Assembly (NCBI GenBank): GCA_007693855.1
Contig: RECU01000077.1
Coordinates: forward strand, 62,001-126,000
Length of the DNA: 64,000 bases
Direction: 5' to 3'
Source: Gammaproteobacteria bacterium
GTDB lineage: Bacteria > Pseudomonadota > Gammaproteobacteria > Steroidobacterales > PWYM01
A model generated the notes under the pieces. That model did no database searches. It had not been told where the DNA came from and saw nothing but the letters and a program-made list of their open reading frames with translations. This document shows positions 7,884 to 17,316 of the stretch, in pieces (the first letter of the stretch is position 1; the number at the start of each line of letters is the position of its first letter). The position numbers and the translations under genes were made by a program.

Positions 7884-10367
7884 CTACAACGGCCCGGCCA
7901 GCACGCTGGTCAGGCGCAGAAGATCGGCGAACACGCCCCCGGCAGTGACCTCCGGGCCGGCCCCCGGGCCCTGGATGATCAGCGGGTTCTGACTGTAGCG
8001 ACGCGTCTGGAACTGCACGATGTTGTCGGTCAGGTTGATCCGGGCGAAGGGGTGGTCGCGGTTGAAGCGGGCAAGTTCGACGGAGGCCCTGCCATGGGTG
8101 ATGTCCAGGGTGCCCACATACCGCAGCACCTGGCCCGCCGCATCGGCCTCGCGCACCAGCGCACTCATCTCCTCGTCGTGCGCCTCGAGGCGATCGAGGA
8201 AACTCTCCACCGAACCCGTGTCGAGGCCTTCCGGGACGAGACTGCGCACCGCCAGCTCGGAGAGCTCCAGGCTGAGCCCCGCCTCACGGGCCAGGATGAT
8301 GGTTTTCCGCGCCACGTCCATGCCCGAGAGATCCTCGCGCGGATCAGGTTCGGTAAAGCCGCGGGCGCGGGCATCACGCACGATTTCGGAGAACCGCTGG
8401 CGCCCGTCATACTGGTTGAACAGGTAGGCCAGCGTGCCCGAGAAGATACCCTGGATGCTGTGGATCTCATCGCCGGTATCGCGCAGGTCCCGCAGTGTCT
8501 GGATGACGGGCAGCCCGGCGCCGACCGTGGTCTCGTAGAGATAATGACTGCCATGCTCGCGACACTGGCGGCGCAGTTCACCGTAGTCGCTCCAGGGGCC
8601 GCTGTTGGCCCGCTTGTTCGGGGTGATGACATGGATGCCGCGTCCCAGCCAGCCGGCATAGCGGGCGGCCACCGCGGCGCTGGCGGTGCAGTCGATGATC
8701 ACCGCGTGTGGCAGATGGTCGGCCTGGACGTGATCGACGAAGCGTTCCAGATCGGTGGTCTCGCCGTCGGTGTCGAGCAGCTCGCGCCAGCGCTCCAGCT
8801 CGGCATCCCTGGACGCCAGCAGCATCTGTCTTGAAGTGGCGATGCCGCGAACCCGCAGGTCGAGATTGAAATCCCGCCGCAGCCGCGGGCGTTCTGCCGC
8901 CAGCTGCTCGAGAAATGCCGCGCCGACCGTGCCGGGGCCGATCAGTCCGATCGACAGGGTCTTGGCCGAGAGATAGAAACTGGAGTGGACGGCACGCACC
9001 GCGCGTGCCGCATCCGCCCGGTCGACCACGGCCGAGATGTTGCGCTCGGAGGCCCCCTGCGCGATCGCGCGCACGTTGATGCCGGCACGGCCCAGGGTGC
9101 CGAAGAAGCGCCCGGCGACGCCGGGCAGCCCGGCCATGCCGTCTCCGACCACGGCGAGGATGCTGCAGTCGCGGCTCACGCCCACGCGATTCACGAGGCC
9201 CTGCTCGAGCTCGCTCCTGAACGCCTTCTCCACCACCTTGCGAACCTGGTCGGCGGCAGCTTCGGGCACCGCGAAACAGATCGAATGCTCCGAACTGCCC
9301 TGTGAAATCAGGATCACGGACACGCCGGCCGTGCGCAGCGCGCTGAACAGCCGGTCCGCCGTCCCCGGCACGCCGATCATGCCCGAGCCTTCGAGGTTGA
9401 TCAGGGCGACGCCGTCGATCGCGCTGACCCCCTTGACCTGCGCGCCGGGCGGTGGATCTGCAGCCACCCGGGTCCCGGGACCCTCCGGGTCGAAGGTGCT
9501 GCGGATCCGGATGGGAATGCCGTCGCGTACCGCCGGGGCCATGGTCTGGGGATGCAGCACCCGCGCACCGAAATAGGCGAGTTCCATGGCCTCGCTGTAG
9601 GAGAGGTCGTTGATGACGGCCGCCTCGGGCACCCGGCGTGGATCGCCGCTCATGACGCCGTTGACGTCGGTCCAGATATTGATTTCCTCGGCGCCCAGCA
9701 GCGCGCCGAAGATCGAGGCGGAGTAATCGCTGCCGTCCCGGCCGAGCGTGGTCTGCAGGCCATCGACGTCGCTGGCGATAAAGCCGGTGATCACCGCCAC
9801 GCCTTCGAAGCGGCGAAGGCCTCGGGCCTCGAGGCGCTGCGTGGTCTCTTCCCAGCACACGGCGGGTCCCATTTCGCCGGGTTCCACCACCAGGACCTGT
9901 CGGGCGTCCAGCCACTCGACGGGGTGGGGTTGATCACTGCGTTCGGCCAGGTATGCCGCCATCAAGCGCGCCGACCACAGCTCGCCATAGCCCGAGACCA
10001 GATCACGGCTGCGTGGGGAGGCGGCACGCACCAGCACCAGTGCCTGCAGCACGTGGCGAATGTCCTCGCAATCACGCTCGAAGGCCGCGAGCAGTGGCGC
10101 CCGTGCCGTGTCAGGCAGCAGCGCCTCGGCCACTTCCCGATAGCGTCCGGCCAGCGGGCCCAGCCCTTCGTCCGGATGCTCGCTGCCTCGCGAGGCCGCC
10201 GCCACCAGCGACAGCAGCGCATCGGTAAAGCCACCGAGCGCGGAAACCACGACGGCCAACCGCGGCCGCCCCTGCGCGACCACGATATCGCCGACGCGGC
10301 GGAAACGCTCGGCGGTGGCCAGGCTGCTGCCGCCAAACTTGTGAACAATCCAGGGGTGTGCGCTCAT
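7884..10367 (-). CDS. thrA: Bifunctional aspartokinase / homoserine dehydrogenase
   Basis: An 827-residue fusion, about the length of E. coli ThrA (820). Residues about 1-290 are the aspartate kinase (KFGGSSLATAERF; GRDGSDYSASIFG). About 310-460 are paired ACT regulatory domains (GSGMIGVPGTADRLFSALRTAGV; VGDGMAGLPGVAGRFFGTLGRAGINVRAIAQGASE). The rest is homoserine dehydrogenase (GLIGPGTVGAAFLEQL NAD-binding start; ETTVGAGLPVIQTLRDL; REDLSGMDVARK). It catalyses the first and third steps of threonine/methionine synthesis, and the ACT pair suggests threonine feedback control. It is followed by thrC. No leader-peptide attenuator is recognisable in the 34 bases between gph and thrA. Confidence 0.97.
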   Translation of the reverse strand: MSAHPWIVHKFGGSSLATAERFRRVGDIVVAQGRPRLAVVVSALGGFTDALLSLVAAASRGSEHPDEGLGPLAGRYREVAEALLPDTARAPLLAAFERDCEDIRHVLQALVLVRAASPRSRDLVSGYGELWSARLMAAYLAERSDQPHPVEWLDARQVLVVEPGEMGPAVCWEETTQRLEARGLRRFEGVAVITGFIASDVDGLQTTLGRDGSDYSASIFGALLGAEEINIWTDVNGVMSGDPRRVPEAAVINDLSYSEAMELAYFGARVLHPQTMAPAVRDGIPIRIRSTFDPEGPGTRVAADPPPGAQVKGVSAIDGVALINLEGSGMIGVPGTADRLFSALRTAGVSVILISQGSSEHSICFAVPEAAADQVRKVVEKAFRSELEQGLVNRVGVSRDCSILAVVGDGMAGLPGVAGRFFGTLGRAGINVRAIAQGASERNISAVVDRADAARAVRAVHSSFYLSAKTLSIGLIGPGTVGAAFLEQLAAERPRLRRDFNLDLRVRGIATSRQMLLASRDAELERWRELLDTDGETTDLERFVDHVQADHLPHAVIIDCTASAAVAARYAGWLGRGIHVITPNKRANSGPWSDYGELRRQCREHGSHYLYETTVGAGLPVIQTLRDLRDTGDEIHSIQGIFSGTLAYLFNQYDGRQRFSEIVRDARARGFTEPDPREDLSGMDVARKTIILAREAGLSLELSELAVRSLVPEGLDTGSVESFLDRLEAHDEEMSALVREADAAGQVLRYVGTLDITHGRASVELARFNRDHPFARINLTDNIVQFQTRRYSQNPLIIQGPGAGPEVTAGGVFADLLRLTSVLAGPL

Positions 10368-10401
10368 GCCAGGGTCCGTCGCGGGTCAAAACTTCGAAAG
10401 C

Positions 10402-11073
10402 CTACCGTGGGCATAACACCGCCCGCAATTGTGCTACGTCGGCAGCGTGTGCTGCCGCGAGCGCCCGCGCCTCGGGGTCATCACTGCCGTAGCCATAGGC
10501 CATCAGCACCGCCGGCACGCCGGCAGCCTGTGCCGCGCGCATGTCGGCGATCGAATCGCCGACCAGCCAGGTGTCGGTCGGCGCCAGCTGCAGTCTGTTC
10601 AGTAGCGTCGTGACCGGCAGCGGATCCGGTTTGCTGCGCGCCAGATCATCGCCACAGACCATGGCGCGGAATCGCGTGTCCAGGCCCAGGCGCTGCAGCA
10701 GGGGCTCGGCGAACTCGCGGGGCTTGTTGGTGACGATCGCCAACACGCTCCCCGCCTCGTCGAGGTGCTCGAGCAATTCAGGCATGTCCGGGTACGGTGC
10801 TGCGCCCTCTCCCAGGCACGCCCGGTAGTGCACTCGGAAGGCGGCAACGAACTCGCCGAGCGCGCCGCGATCGGCAGCGTCCATGCCGAGGGCCCGGAGG
10901 CTGCGCTGCAGCAGCGTCTCCATGCCACCGCCGATCCAACCCCGCACCACAGCCTCGGGCTGCACCGGCAGACGGCGCTCCATGAGCACGCGATTGACCG
11001 CCTGCGCAATCGAGGGCGCGGTATCGACCAGCGTGCCGTCCAGATCGAACAGCACGCCTCGCGGCGCGATCAC
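10402..11073 (-). CDS. gph: Phosphoglycolate phosphatase (HAD superfamily)
   Basis: A 223-residue HAD hydrolase. Motif I is [17 protein letters not shown] (Asp nucleophile and acid/base Asp), motif II the threonine in IVTNKP, motif III the lysine in ARSKPDPLP, and motif [19 protein letters not shown]. The length, helical cap and genetic position (start overlaps the rpe stop by 4 bases, 11070-11073) match gph of other gammaproteobacteria, which clears 2-phosphoglycolate. In many relatives rpe-gph is followed by trpE; here it is followed by thrA. Specificity is inferred from context, since HAD phosphatases are promiscuous. Confidence 0.9.
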   Translation of the reverse strand: MIAPRGVLFDLDGTLVDTAPSIAQAVNRVLMERRLPVQPEAVVRGWIGGGMETLLQRSLRALGMDAADRGALGEFVAAFRVHYRACLGEGAAPYPDMPELLEHLDEAGSVLAIVTNKPREFAEPLLQRLGLDTRFRAMVCGDDLARSKPDPLPVTTLLNRLQLAPTDTWLVGDSIADMRAAQAAGVPAVLMAYGYGSDDPEARALAAAHAADVAQLRAVLCPR

Positions 11074-11744
11074 CGGCCGCGGGCCGCGGCCAGTTCGGCG
11101 CGCATGTGGCCTATGGCGTCGGCGTAGTCGGCGGCCCCGAAAATGGCCGAGCCCGCGACAAAGGTATCGGCCCCGGCCTCGGCGATGCGCCGGATGTTGT
11201 CGGCCTTGACGCCGCCGTCCACTTCCAGGCGGATCGGCAGACCGGCCGCATCGATGCGCCGGCGCACGGCCGCCAGCTTGTCCAGCGTGGCGTCGATGAA
11301 GCGCTGGCCGCCGAACCCCGGGTTCACCGACATCAGCAGGATCAGGTCGAGGCGATCGAGCACGTGGTCCAGCCAGGCCAGTGGCGTGGCGGGATTGAAC
11401 ACCAGCCCGGCCTTGCAGCCACAGTCGCGGATCAGCTGCAGCGTGCGGTCCAGGTGCTCGGTGCTCTCGGGATGCACACTGATCCAGCTCGCACCTGCTT
11501 CAGCGAACTCCGGGATCAGCCGATCCACCGGTTTGACCATCAGGTGCACGTCGATCGGCGCGGTGATGCCGTGCTTGCGCAGCGCGGCGCACACCAGGGG
11601 CCCCACCGTGAGATTGGGGACGTAGTGATTGTCCATGACGTCGAAGTGGACGATGTCGGCACCCGCGGCAAGCACGGCCTCGACGTCCTCTCCCAGACGG
11701 GCGAAATCGGCGGACAGTATCGATGGGGCGATCAGGTCATCCAT
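11070..11744 (-). CDS. rpe: Ribulose-phosphate 3-epimerase
   Basis: A 224-residue TIM-barrel enzyme interconverting ribulose 5-phosphate and xylulose 5-phosphate in the pentose phosphate pathway. Family signatures run in order: [30 protein letters not shown] (metal-binding His-x-Asp), [32 protein letters not shown] and [12 protein letters not shown] (phosphate site). First gene of the rpe-gph pair, with a 4-base overlap. Length is normal for the family. Confidence 0.97.
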   Translation of the reverse strand: MDDLIAPSILSADFARLGEDVEAVLAAGADIVHFDVMDNHYVPNLTVGPLVCAALRKHGITAPIDVHLMVKPVDRLIPEFAEAGASWISVHPESTEHLDRTLQLIRDCGCKAGLVFNPATPLAWLDHVLDRLDLILLMSVNPGFGGQRFIDATLDKLAAVRRRIDAAGLPIRLEVDGGVKADNIRRIAEAGADTFVAGSAIFGAADYADAIGHMRAELAAARGR

Positions 11745-11772
11745 GCGGGTACGGCAACAGCTGGTGGGGGCG

Positions 11773-12981
11773 CTATTGTGCCTGCCCGGCGTCGGCCTGC
11801 CCAGCAGTGGCGGGACGGATCAGGCCCAGATAGGCCGCGGCTGCGCCGAGTGAGGCGCCGGCCATCACCAGGGCCACACCAAGCTCCGTGTGATCCTGCA
11901 ATACGCCGGTCAGCTGGGCCGCGCCGGCCGCGAACAGGAATTGCAGGAAGCCGAGCAGGCCGGCCGCCGCGCCCGCCTGGTCGGGCCGCTCGCCTACCGC
12001 ACTGGAGGTGGCACTCGGGGCCATCAGCGCATTGGCGAACGTATGCCCCATGGCCGGCAGGATGAACGCCAGCGGTGTCGGGACGCCAACACTCGCCTGC
12101 ACGGCGACCAGCAGCAGCGTGGCGGTGACCGAGATCACGAGGCCCACCTGCAACATGCGCGCGATGCCGGCCCGGCGCGACAGTCGCCCGGCGAGGGCGA
12201 AGCCGGTCAGCGAGGCGCCGGCCGTCAGCATGTACCAGACGCCGTATTCGCTTGGACTCAAGCCGACGCTGCCGATCAGCAGCAGCGGCGCACCGGCAAT
12301 GAACGCCTGCAGCGCGGCCATCGAAAACGCATAGTTCAGGGCATAGCCCAGAAAGAGCCGCCGGCGCAGCAGCGAGAACATCACGCCGCCCGCGGTGTCG
12401 GTCGGTCCGGCCACAGGGTTGCGTGTCTCCGGCAGCCGCAGCCAGACGAACACCGCCACGGTGACCCCGACGGCGACCGCCACCAGGAAATTGCTCCGCC
12501 AGCCCAGGTGCTCGACCACAAGCCCGCCGAGCAAGGGCACCAGCAGTGGCACCAGCAGCACGAATGCCGCCATGTAGCCGAAGATCGAGGCGGCGGTGTC
12601 GCGGTCGTAGACGTCGCGGATGACCGCGCGGATCACGGTGATCACCGCACCGCCCCCGACGGCCTGCACGATTCTGCCGGCCAGCACGCCCACGAAGGGC
12701 TCCGCCGACCACGCCATCAGGCTGCCAAGCACATACAGGCCGAGGCCGGCGAGGGCTACCGGCCGTCGTCCGAAGCGGTCGGACAGTGGCCCGTTGAGCA
12801 ACGCGCCCGCCGCCAGCGCCAGCAGCGACAGGCTGACCACCAGTTGCACCTGGCCACTGGTGACCCCGAACTCATCGCGGATCGCCGGCAGGGCCGGGAG
12901 CAGCAGGTGGGTGCCGAAGGCCCCGACGCTGGAAATCAGCGCCAGCGCCGGCACCGGGATCCGGACCTGTGCTGGCGTCAC
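11773..12981 (-). CDS. MFS multidrug efflux transporter, Bcr/CflA-like
   Basis: A 402-residue inner-membrane protein with about twelve hydrophobic helices. The motif [20 protein letters not shown] after the second helix is the major-facilitator A-motif (GxLaDrxGrr), and [13 protein letters not shown] fits the C-motif of drug/H+ antiporters. Overall it resembles the Bcr/CflA drug-resistance subfamily (DHA1). The substrate is unknown. It lies on the same strand as rpe, 28 bases upstream, and may or may not be cotranscribed. The open frame continues slightly upstream, but the ATG at 12981 places the start just before helix one. Confidence 0.88.
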   Translation of the reverse strand: MTPAQVRIPVPALALISSVGAFGTHLLLPALPAIRDEFGVTSGQVQLVVSLSLLALAAGALLNGPLSDRFGRRPVALAGLGLYVLGSLMAWSAEPFVGVLAGRIVQAVGGGAVITVIRAVIRDVYDRDTAASIFGYMAAFVLLVPLLVPLLGGLVVEHLGWRSNFLVAVAVGVTVAVFVWLRLPETRNPVAGPTDTAGGVMFSLLRRRLFLGYALNYAFSMAALQAFIAGAPLLLIGSVGLSPSEYGVWYMLTAGASLTGFALAGRLSRRAGIARMLQVGLVISVTATLLLVAVQASVGVPTPLAFILPAMGHTFANALMAPSATSSAVGERPDQAGAAAGLLGFLQFLFAAGAAQLTGVLQDHTELGVALVMAGASLGAAAAYLGLIRPATAGQADAGQAQ

Positions 12982-13003
12982 CCGCCTGATCGCACCCCGG
13001 CGG

Positions 13004-14269
13004 TCAGCACCACTCGTCGGGCGCCTCGATGCGCTGGCGCAGCGCCTGCAGCCAGCGTGCGCCCAGGGCCCCGTCGATGGCCCGGTGGTCGCAGGAGAGC
13101 GTGGCGCTCATGACGCGGCCGATGGCAGGCTGGCCATCGCGGACGACCACCCGCTCTGAGGCCTGCCCGACGGCGAGGATGGCCGCCTGCGGAGGGTTGA
13201 TCACGGCCGAGAAGGCATCGATGCCGTACATGCCGAGATTCGAAAGCGTCAGTGTGCCGCCCTGGAACTCCTCGGCGGCCAGCCTGCCTGCGCGTCCGCG
13301 CTCGGCGAGATCGCGCACCTCGGCGGCGAGCTCGGCGAGACGCTTGTGCTCGGCGCCCCGGACCACCGGGGTGATGAGCCCACCCTCGGTGGCGACCGCG
13401 AAGGCCACGTCCGACGCCCGGAAGCGGTGCAGGACGTCGCCATGGAACTGCACGTTCGCCTCCGGCACATCCTGCAGGGCCAGCGCGCAGGCCTTGAGCA
13501 GGCAGTCGTTCACCGAGAGCTCCGCGCCCTCGCTGCGCAGTCTGGCACGCGCCCCGAGCAGCGCGTCCATGCCAAGCTCCACAGTCAGGTAGAAATGCGG
13601 CACCTGCTGTTTCGAGGCGACCAGCCGCCGCGCGATGGTTTTGCGCGTGGTGGTGAGCTTGATGACCTCGTACTCACCCGCTGTCGCCGGCGCTGCGTCT
13701 GTGTCGGCCGCGGCTGCATCAGCCTGGGCGTCACCTGCGTCGGCGGCGAACGCCTTGACATCCTCGGCGGAGATCCGGCCCCCGCGACCGCTGCCACGAA
13801 CCCTGGAGAGGTCGACACCGAGACGGCTGGCCAGACGACGGGCGGTGGGCGAGGCATGCACCTCCGCACCCGTCGCCGGGGTCGCCGACGCCGGCGCTGG
13901 CTTGTCTGGCACCGATTCGGGCGCGGGTTGGGGCTCTGCCGGCGGTTGTTCAGGCTCGTCGTCGGCGGTAAACGTCACCGGCCGATAGCTCTGCACGAAG
14001 GCCTCGATGTCCTCCTCCGTCGTCTGTGTATCGGCAATGACCCCGAGCAGCGTACCGATATCGACGGTGTCGCCCGCCTCGACCACGATTTTCCGCAGCA
14101 CGCCCTCGGCTTCGCTCTCGACCTCGTTGGCGATCTTCTCGCTCTCGACATCCATGATGACCTGACCGGAGGCCACCGGGTCACCGACCTTCACGTGCCA
14201 GGCACTGAGCGTGCCCTCGGTCATCTCCAGGCCCCAGCGCGGCATGATGATGGGCTTGATGGTGCTCAT
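13004..14269 (-). CDS. 2-oxoacid dehydrogenase E2 acyltransferase, acetoin-dehydrogenase type
   Basis: A 421-residue dihydrolipoyl acyltransferase. One N-terminal lipoyl domain (about 1-80; MPRWGLEMTEG, lipoyl Lys45 in VESEKIANE) is followed by an acidic/Pro/Ala linker, a peripheral subunit-binding domain (about 130-165; SPTARRLASRLGVDLSRVRGSGRGGRI) and the catalytic domain ending in DHRAIDG (about 394-400). MPRWGLEM-x-EG is closer to AcoC of acetoin dehydrogenase than to PDH E2. It lies 5 bases downstream of E1beta. No E3 gene is attached; the lpd gene at 45890-47317 could provide it. The substrate (acetoin, pyruvate or a branched oxoacid) is not settled. Confidence 0.87.
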   Translation of the reverse strand: MSTIKPIIMPRWGLEMTEGTLSAWHVKVGDPVASGQVIMDVESEKIANEVESEAEGVLRKIVVEAGDTVDIGTLLGVIADTQTTEEDIEAFVQSYRPVTFTADDEPEQPPAEPQPAPESVPDKPAPASATPATGAEVHASPTARRLASRLGVDLSRVRGSGRGGRISAEDVKAFAADAGDAQADAAAADTDAAPATAGEYEVIKLTTTRKTIARRLVASKQQVPHFYLTVELGMDALLGARARLRSEGAELSVNDCLLKACALALQDVPEANVQFHGDVLHRFRASDVAFAVATEGGLITPVVRGAEHKRLAELAAEVRDLAERGRAGRLAAEEFQGGTLTLSNLGMYGIDAFSAVINPPQAAILAVGQASERVVVRDGQPAIGRVMSATLSCDHRAIDGALGARWLQALRQRIEAPDEWC

Positions 14270-14274
14270 GGCGC

Positions 14275-15279
14275 TCAGCCCTTCAGGGTGCGGCGCACGG
14301 CCGCCTCGATGTCCTTCGGCCCGGGCAGATAGGCCCGCTCGAGATTGGGCGCGAAGGGGGGTGGCGTGTGCGGGGCCGTCACCATCTCGATCGGTGCCTT
14401 GAGTGATGAGAAGCCCTTGGAGGCGACCAGCGCGGCAATGTCGGTGGCGGCCGAGCAGCGCGGGTTGGACTCGTCGACCACGACCAGGCGCCCGGTGTGT
14501 TCGACGCTCTCGAGGATGGTTTCCTCGTCCAGCGGTGACAGGGTACGCGGATTGACGATGTCCACGCTGATCCCGTCCTTGGCCAGCGCATCGGCAGCCT
14601 TCTGGGAGAACTTCACCATCCGGGAGATGGCGACGATGGTGCAGTCATCGCCTTCGCGCACGAGCTCGGCCTCACCGAAGGGCAGATAGAACTCGCCCTC
14701 GGGCACCTCGCCCTTGTCGGTGAACAGGGACTTGTGGTCGAAGATGATCACCGGGTCCGGGTCTTCGATGGCGGTCATGACCAGGCCTTTGACGTCCGCC
14801 GGGCTGGCCGGCACCACGACTTTCAGCCCCGGGATGTTGGTCATCATGCCGTAGCCGGTCTGGGAGTGCTGGGAACCGGCCGACATGCCGGCGCCAGTAT
14901 TGACCCGGATGACCACCGGGCAGCTGGTCTGCCCGCCGAACATGTAGCGGAACTTGGCGGCCTGGTTCCAGATCTGGTCGAGGCACAGTCCGAGGAAGTC
15001 GGAGAACATGATCTCGGCCACGGGGCGCAGGCCGCAGAGGGCTGCGCCGACCGCGGTACCGACGATGGCCGATTCGGAGATCGGCGTGTCGATCATCCGC
15101 TGCTCGCCGAACTCCGGCAGGAAATCCGGCCAGGGGCCGAAAATACCGCCGATGTTGCGCTGGCCGGAGGCGCCGGCACCGCCGGCGACGTCTTCGCCGA
15201 GGATGCAGACCCGCGGATCCTTGCGCATCGACAGGCGGTAGGCGTCCGTGAGCGCTTCGCGATAGCTCATTACAGGCAT
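14275..15279 (-). CDS. 2-oxoacid dehydrogenase E1 beta subunit (AcoB-like)
   Basis: A 334-residue thiamine-diphosphate E1 beta chain. Signatures: YREALTDAYRLSMRKDPRVCILGEDV (the Glu activates ThDP), TPISESAIVGTAVGAAL, NQAAKFRYMFGGQ, HSQTGYGMMTNIPGLKVVVP and VDESNPRCSAATD near the end. The NQAAKFRYMFGG segment is typical of acetoin/branched E1 beta chains. It pairs with E1alpha encoded 12 bases upstream. The ThDP site forms at the alpha/beta interface. Confidence 0.9.
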   Translation of the reverse strand: MPVMSYREALTDAYRLSMRKDPRVCILGEDVAGGAGASGQRNIGGIFGPWPDFLPEFGEQRMIDTPISESAIVGTAVGAALCGLRPVAEIMFSDFLGLCLDQIWNQAAKFRYMFGGQTSCPVVIRVNTGAGMSAGSQHSQTGYGMMTNIPGLKVVVPASPADVKGLVMTAIEDPDPVIIFDHKSLFTDKGEVPEGEFYLPFGEAELVREGDDCTIVAISRMVKFSQKAADALAKDGISVDIVNPRTLSPLDEETILESVEHTGRLVVVDESNPRCSAATDIAALVASKGFSSLKAPIEMVTAPHTPPPFAPNLERAYLPGPKDIEAAVRRTLKG

Positions 15280-15291
15280 GACCGCGCTCTC

Positions 15292-16266
15292 CTAGTAAGT
15301 CGTGTAGACATCAGTGGTCAGGGTGGCGAGATCCGGCAGCGGTGCCGCCATCGCCTCCTCCACCGCTTCGTCGATCAGTGCCAGGACCTCGTCGTGCACC
15401 TGCTGGAGTGCCGCCTCCTCGAGCCAGCCCTCGCCGGTGACCCGGTCACGGAACTTGCTCAGGCAGTCCATCGTCTGGCGGAAGGTGTCGACTTCGTCGG
15501 CGGCGCGGTATTTCTGCGGATCGCCCTCGAAGTGGCCGAAGAACCGCGTGCAGGTGAACACCAGCGACGAGGGCCCTTCGCCGTTGCGGGCGCGTTCCAC
15601 GGCCCGCTGGGTGCGCTCGTAGACATCGAAGAAGTCCGTGCCGTCGCCCGTCTCGGCCGGCATGCCAAAGGCCGCGCAGCGCTCGGCGAGGTCGCGGGCG
15701 CCGATGGCGTAATCGGCGGCGGTGTTCTCCGAATAGCCGTTGTTCTCGAACACGAACAGCGTTGGCACCTTGAGGACGACGGCCATGTTCATCGCTTCGA
15801 AGACGGTGCCCTGGTTGGCACTGCCATCCCCACCGAACCCGACCGAGACCCGCCGGTTGCCGAGGTTGCGAAACGCCAGTGCCGCGCCGGTGGCCAGGGG
15901 CGGCCCGCCGCCCACGATGCCATTGGCGCCCAGCATGCCCTTGGAGAAGTCGGCGATGTGCATCGAGCCGCCCTTGCCCCCGCACAGCCCGCCGGCGCGG
16001 CCGTAGATCTCCTGCATCATCGGCTTGACCTCGCAGCCCTTGGCCAGGCAATGGCCATGACCGCGATGGGTGCTGACGATGACATCCTCACGGTCGAGGG
16101 TGTCACAGACGCCGACGGCAATGGCCTCCTGCCCCGAGTACAGGTGCGTGAACCCCGGAATCATGCCCTTGGGCATCTCGCGGTGCAGGCGTTCTTCGAA
16201 TTCCCGGATCGTGACCATCCGGCGCCAGGCGCCGAGCAGTTGCTCGGCAGACAAGGGCTGACTCAT
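15292..16266 (-). CDS. 2-oxoacid dehydrogenase E1 alpha subunit (AcoA-like)
   Basis: A 324-residue ThDP-binding E1 alpha chain. Signatures: MVTIREFEERL, STHRGHGHCLAKG, GRAGGLCGGKGGSMHIAD, and the ThDP motif GFGGDGSANQGTVFEAMNMA...FVFENNGYSE. It decarboxylates the oxoacid (or cleaves acetoin) and passes the acyl group to E2 lipoate. I chose ATG 16266 (MSQPLSAEQLL) because GGGGGAG sits 6 bases upstream; a longer in-frame start at 16332 lacks such a site. First gene of the E1alpha-E1beta-E2 operon, with a promoter likely in the AT-richer 16267-16356 gap. Confidence 0.9.
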   Translation of the reverse strand: MSQPLSAEQLLGAWRRMVTIREFEERLHREMPKGMIPGFTHLYSGQEAIAVGVCDTLDREDVIVSTHRGHGHCLAKGCEVKPMMQEIYGRAGGLCGGKGGSMHIADFSKGMLGANGIVGGGPPLATGAALAFRNLGNRRVSVGFGGDGSANQGTVFEAMNMAVVLKVPTLFVFENNGYSENTAADYAIGARDLAERCAAFGMPAETGDGTDFFDVYERTQRAVERARNGEGPSSLVFTCTRFFGHFEGDPQKYRAADEVDTFRQTMDCLSKFRDRVTGEGWLEEAALQQVHDEVLALIDEAVEEAMAAPLPDLATLTTDVYTTY

Positions 16267-16356
16267 AAGGCTCCCCCAACTGCGTTCAGGCTTCGCTGCC
16301 AGTCGCGCAAGCATACCATCGGCGATCTTCAAATAAACAAGCGTGACGGTTTTTTT
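16267..16356 (-). promoter_or_regulatory. Upstream region of the AcoABC-like operon
   Basis: This 90-base gap between the P-loop ATPase stop and E1alpha is clearly less GC-rich than its surroundings. Read on the minus strand it begins with seven A's, then holds a TATGCT hexamer resembling a -10 box with TTTATT 16 bases upstream, and ends in the GGGGGAG ribosome site. Promoter assignment is tentative. Confidence 0.3.
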
Positions 16357-17202
16357 CTAGCTGACCTCGTCGAGCGCCTCGCCGATCAGTGCGAGAAAAT
16401 CAGCCTCACTCGAGACCTCGCCAATGCGGGCGGCCTCGATGGTATAGCCCCAACGCGCGGCCATGGCTTCATAACGCGGCCGACGGTGGTCGAGCAGGGC
16501 CGGAAAGACCCAGCGGACGAAGGCATCGGGCTCGATCTCTTCCGGACCGGACAACCCGGTCTCCTCCAGGTAGCGGGCGATGCTGTCGTCCAGAAAACCC
16601 TCCTGGTAGTACATCGGCTTGGGCGTCCGGATGGCGCGCTTGACCAGCTCGCGCTCGAGGGCAGGATCCGGGCGCAGATACACGATCAGGGTATGCGCCG
16701 CGAGGGCTTCCTCGACCTCAGGCTCGTCGAGCTCACAGAGGCTGCCACCGGCATCGTTGATGAAGTGATCGTAGCCGTAAATCTCCCGCGACTTGGCGAT
16801 GAACCCCGGAACGTCCTTCATCGCGGCGATCTCGGCCTCGCGGTGCAGGCGTTGCCGGCGCTTGAATTCCTCGAGCGCCAGGCCGCCGAGGTCTTCCCGC
16901 CCGAGTTTGCCGAGAAAGCTCGAGATGGGCGCCAGGTTATGCACGCTCACATTGCTCGCGATGTAGATCGAGTCGCTGCGCAGCAGGTCCCGCAGGAAAT
17001 CCACCTGCATGGCCTTGCGCTTGATGTTGTCGAGAATGGGTTCGTCGAGATAGCGGGTGCCGATCCGGTAATCCCCCGAGAAATGAAACCAGTCATTCTT
17101 GGGCAGGCTGTTCGCGAGCGTGGTTTTGCCCACCCCGGACATGCCCAGCAGCGTGATCGCCTTGTTCGGCCACCGCAGGAATTCCTGTCTGCTCATGCGC
17201 AT
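16357..17202 (-). CDS. P-loop NTPase of unknown function next to the AcoABC-like operon
   Basis: A 281-residue protein with an N-terminal Walker A motif (ITLLGMSGVGKTTLANSL; GMSGVGKT at about 20-27), as in small kinases. YIASNVSVHNL, YGYDHFINDAGGSL and LIVYLRPDP recall the core strands of a nucleoside/shikimate-kinase-like fold. No membrane segment or DNA-binding domain is visible. It is transcribed toward the E1alpha/E1beta/E2 genes, with a 90-base gap. I do not recognise a characterised family and make no substrate call. MRMSRQEF at 17202 or MSRQEF two codons later are equally possible starts. Confidence 0.7.
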   Translation of the reverse strand: MRMSRQEFLRWPNKAITLLGMSGVGKTTLANSLPKNDWFHFSGDYRIGTRYLDEPILDNIKRKAMQVDFLRDLLRSDSIYIASNVSVHNLAPISSFLGKLGREDLGGLALEEFKRRQRLHREAEIAAMKDVPGFIAKSREIYGYDHFINDAGGSLCELDEPEVEEALAAHTLIVYLRPDPALERELVKRAIRTPKPMYYQEGFLDDSIARYLEETGLSGPEEIEPDAFVRWVFPALLDHRRPRYEAMAARWGYTIEAARIGEVSSEADFLALIGEALDEVS

Positions 17203-17316
17203 CGCCGCTGCTACTCCCCTGTCTGGCTGATTGGCGGCGCCTACGTTACCGCATGCATCGCGGGCCTACCATGTGCCCGGCTGCATTGCCCGGTCTCTGA
17301 CGGTAAGCTCTCGCCT

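Noticed and set aside
10368-10401. Threonine attenuator before thrA
   Set aside because: The gap is only 34 bases with no leader peptide rich in Thr/Ile codons and no terminator hairpin.
14734-17316. Long plus-strand open frame running into frdA (over 860 codons before the real start)
   Set aside because: It is antisense to the E1/E2 genes and the P-loop gene, has no family resemblance, and is open only because of high-GC third-position bias. FrdA homology starts at 17317.
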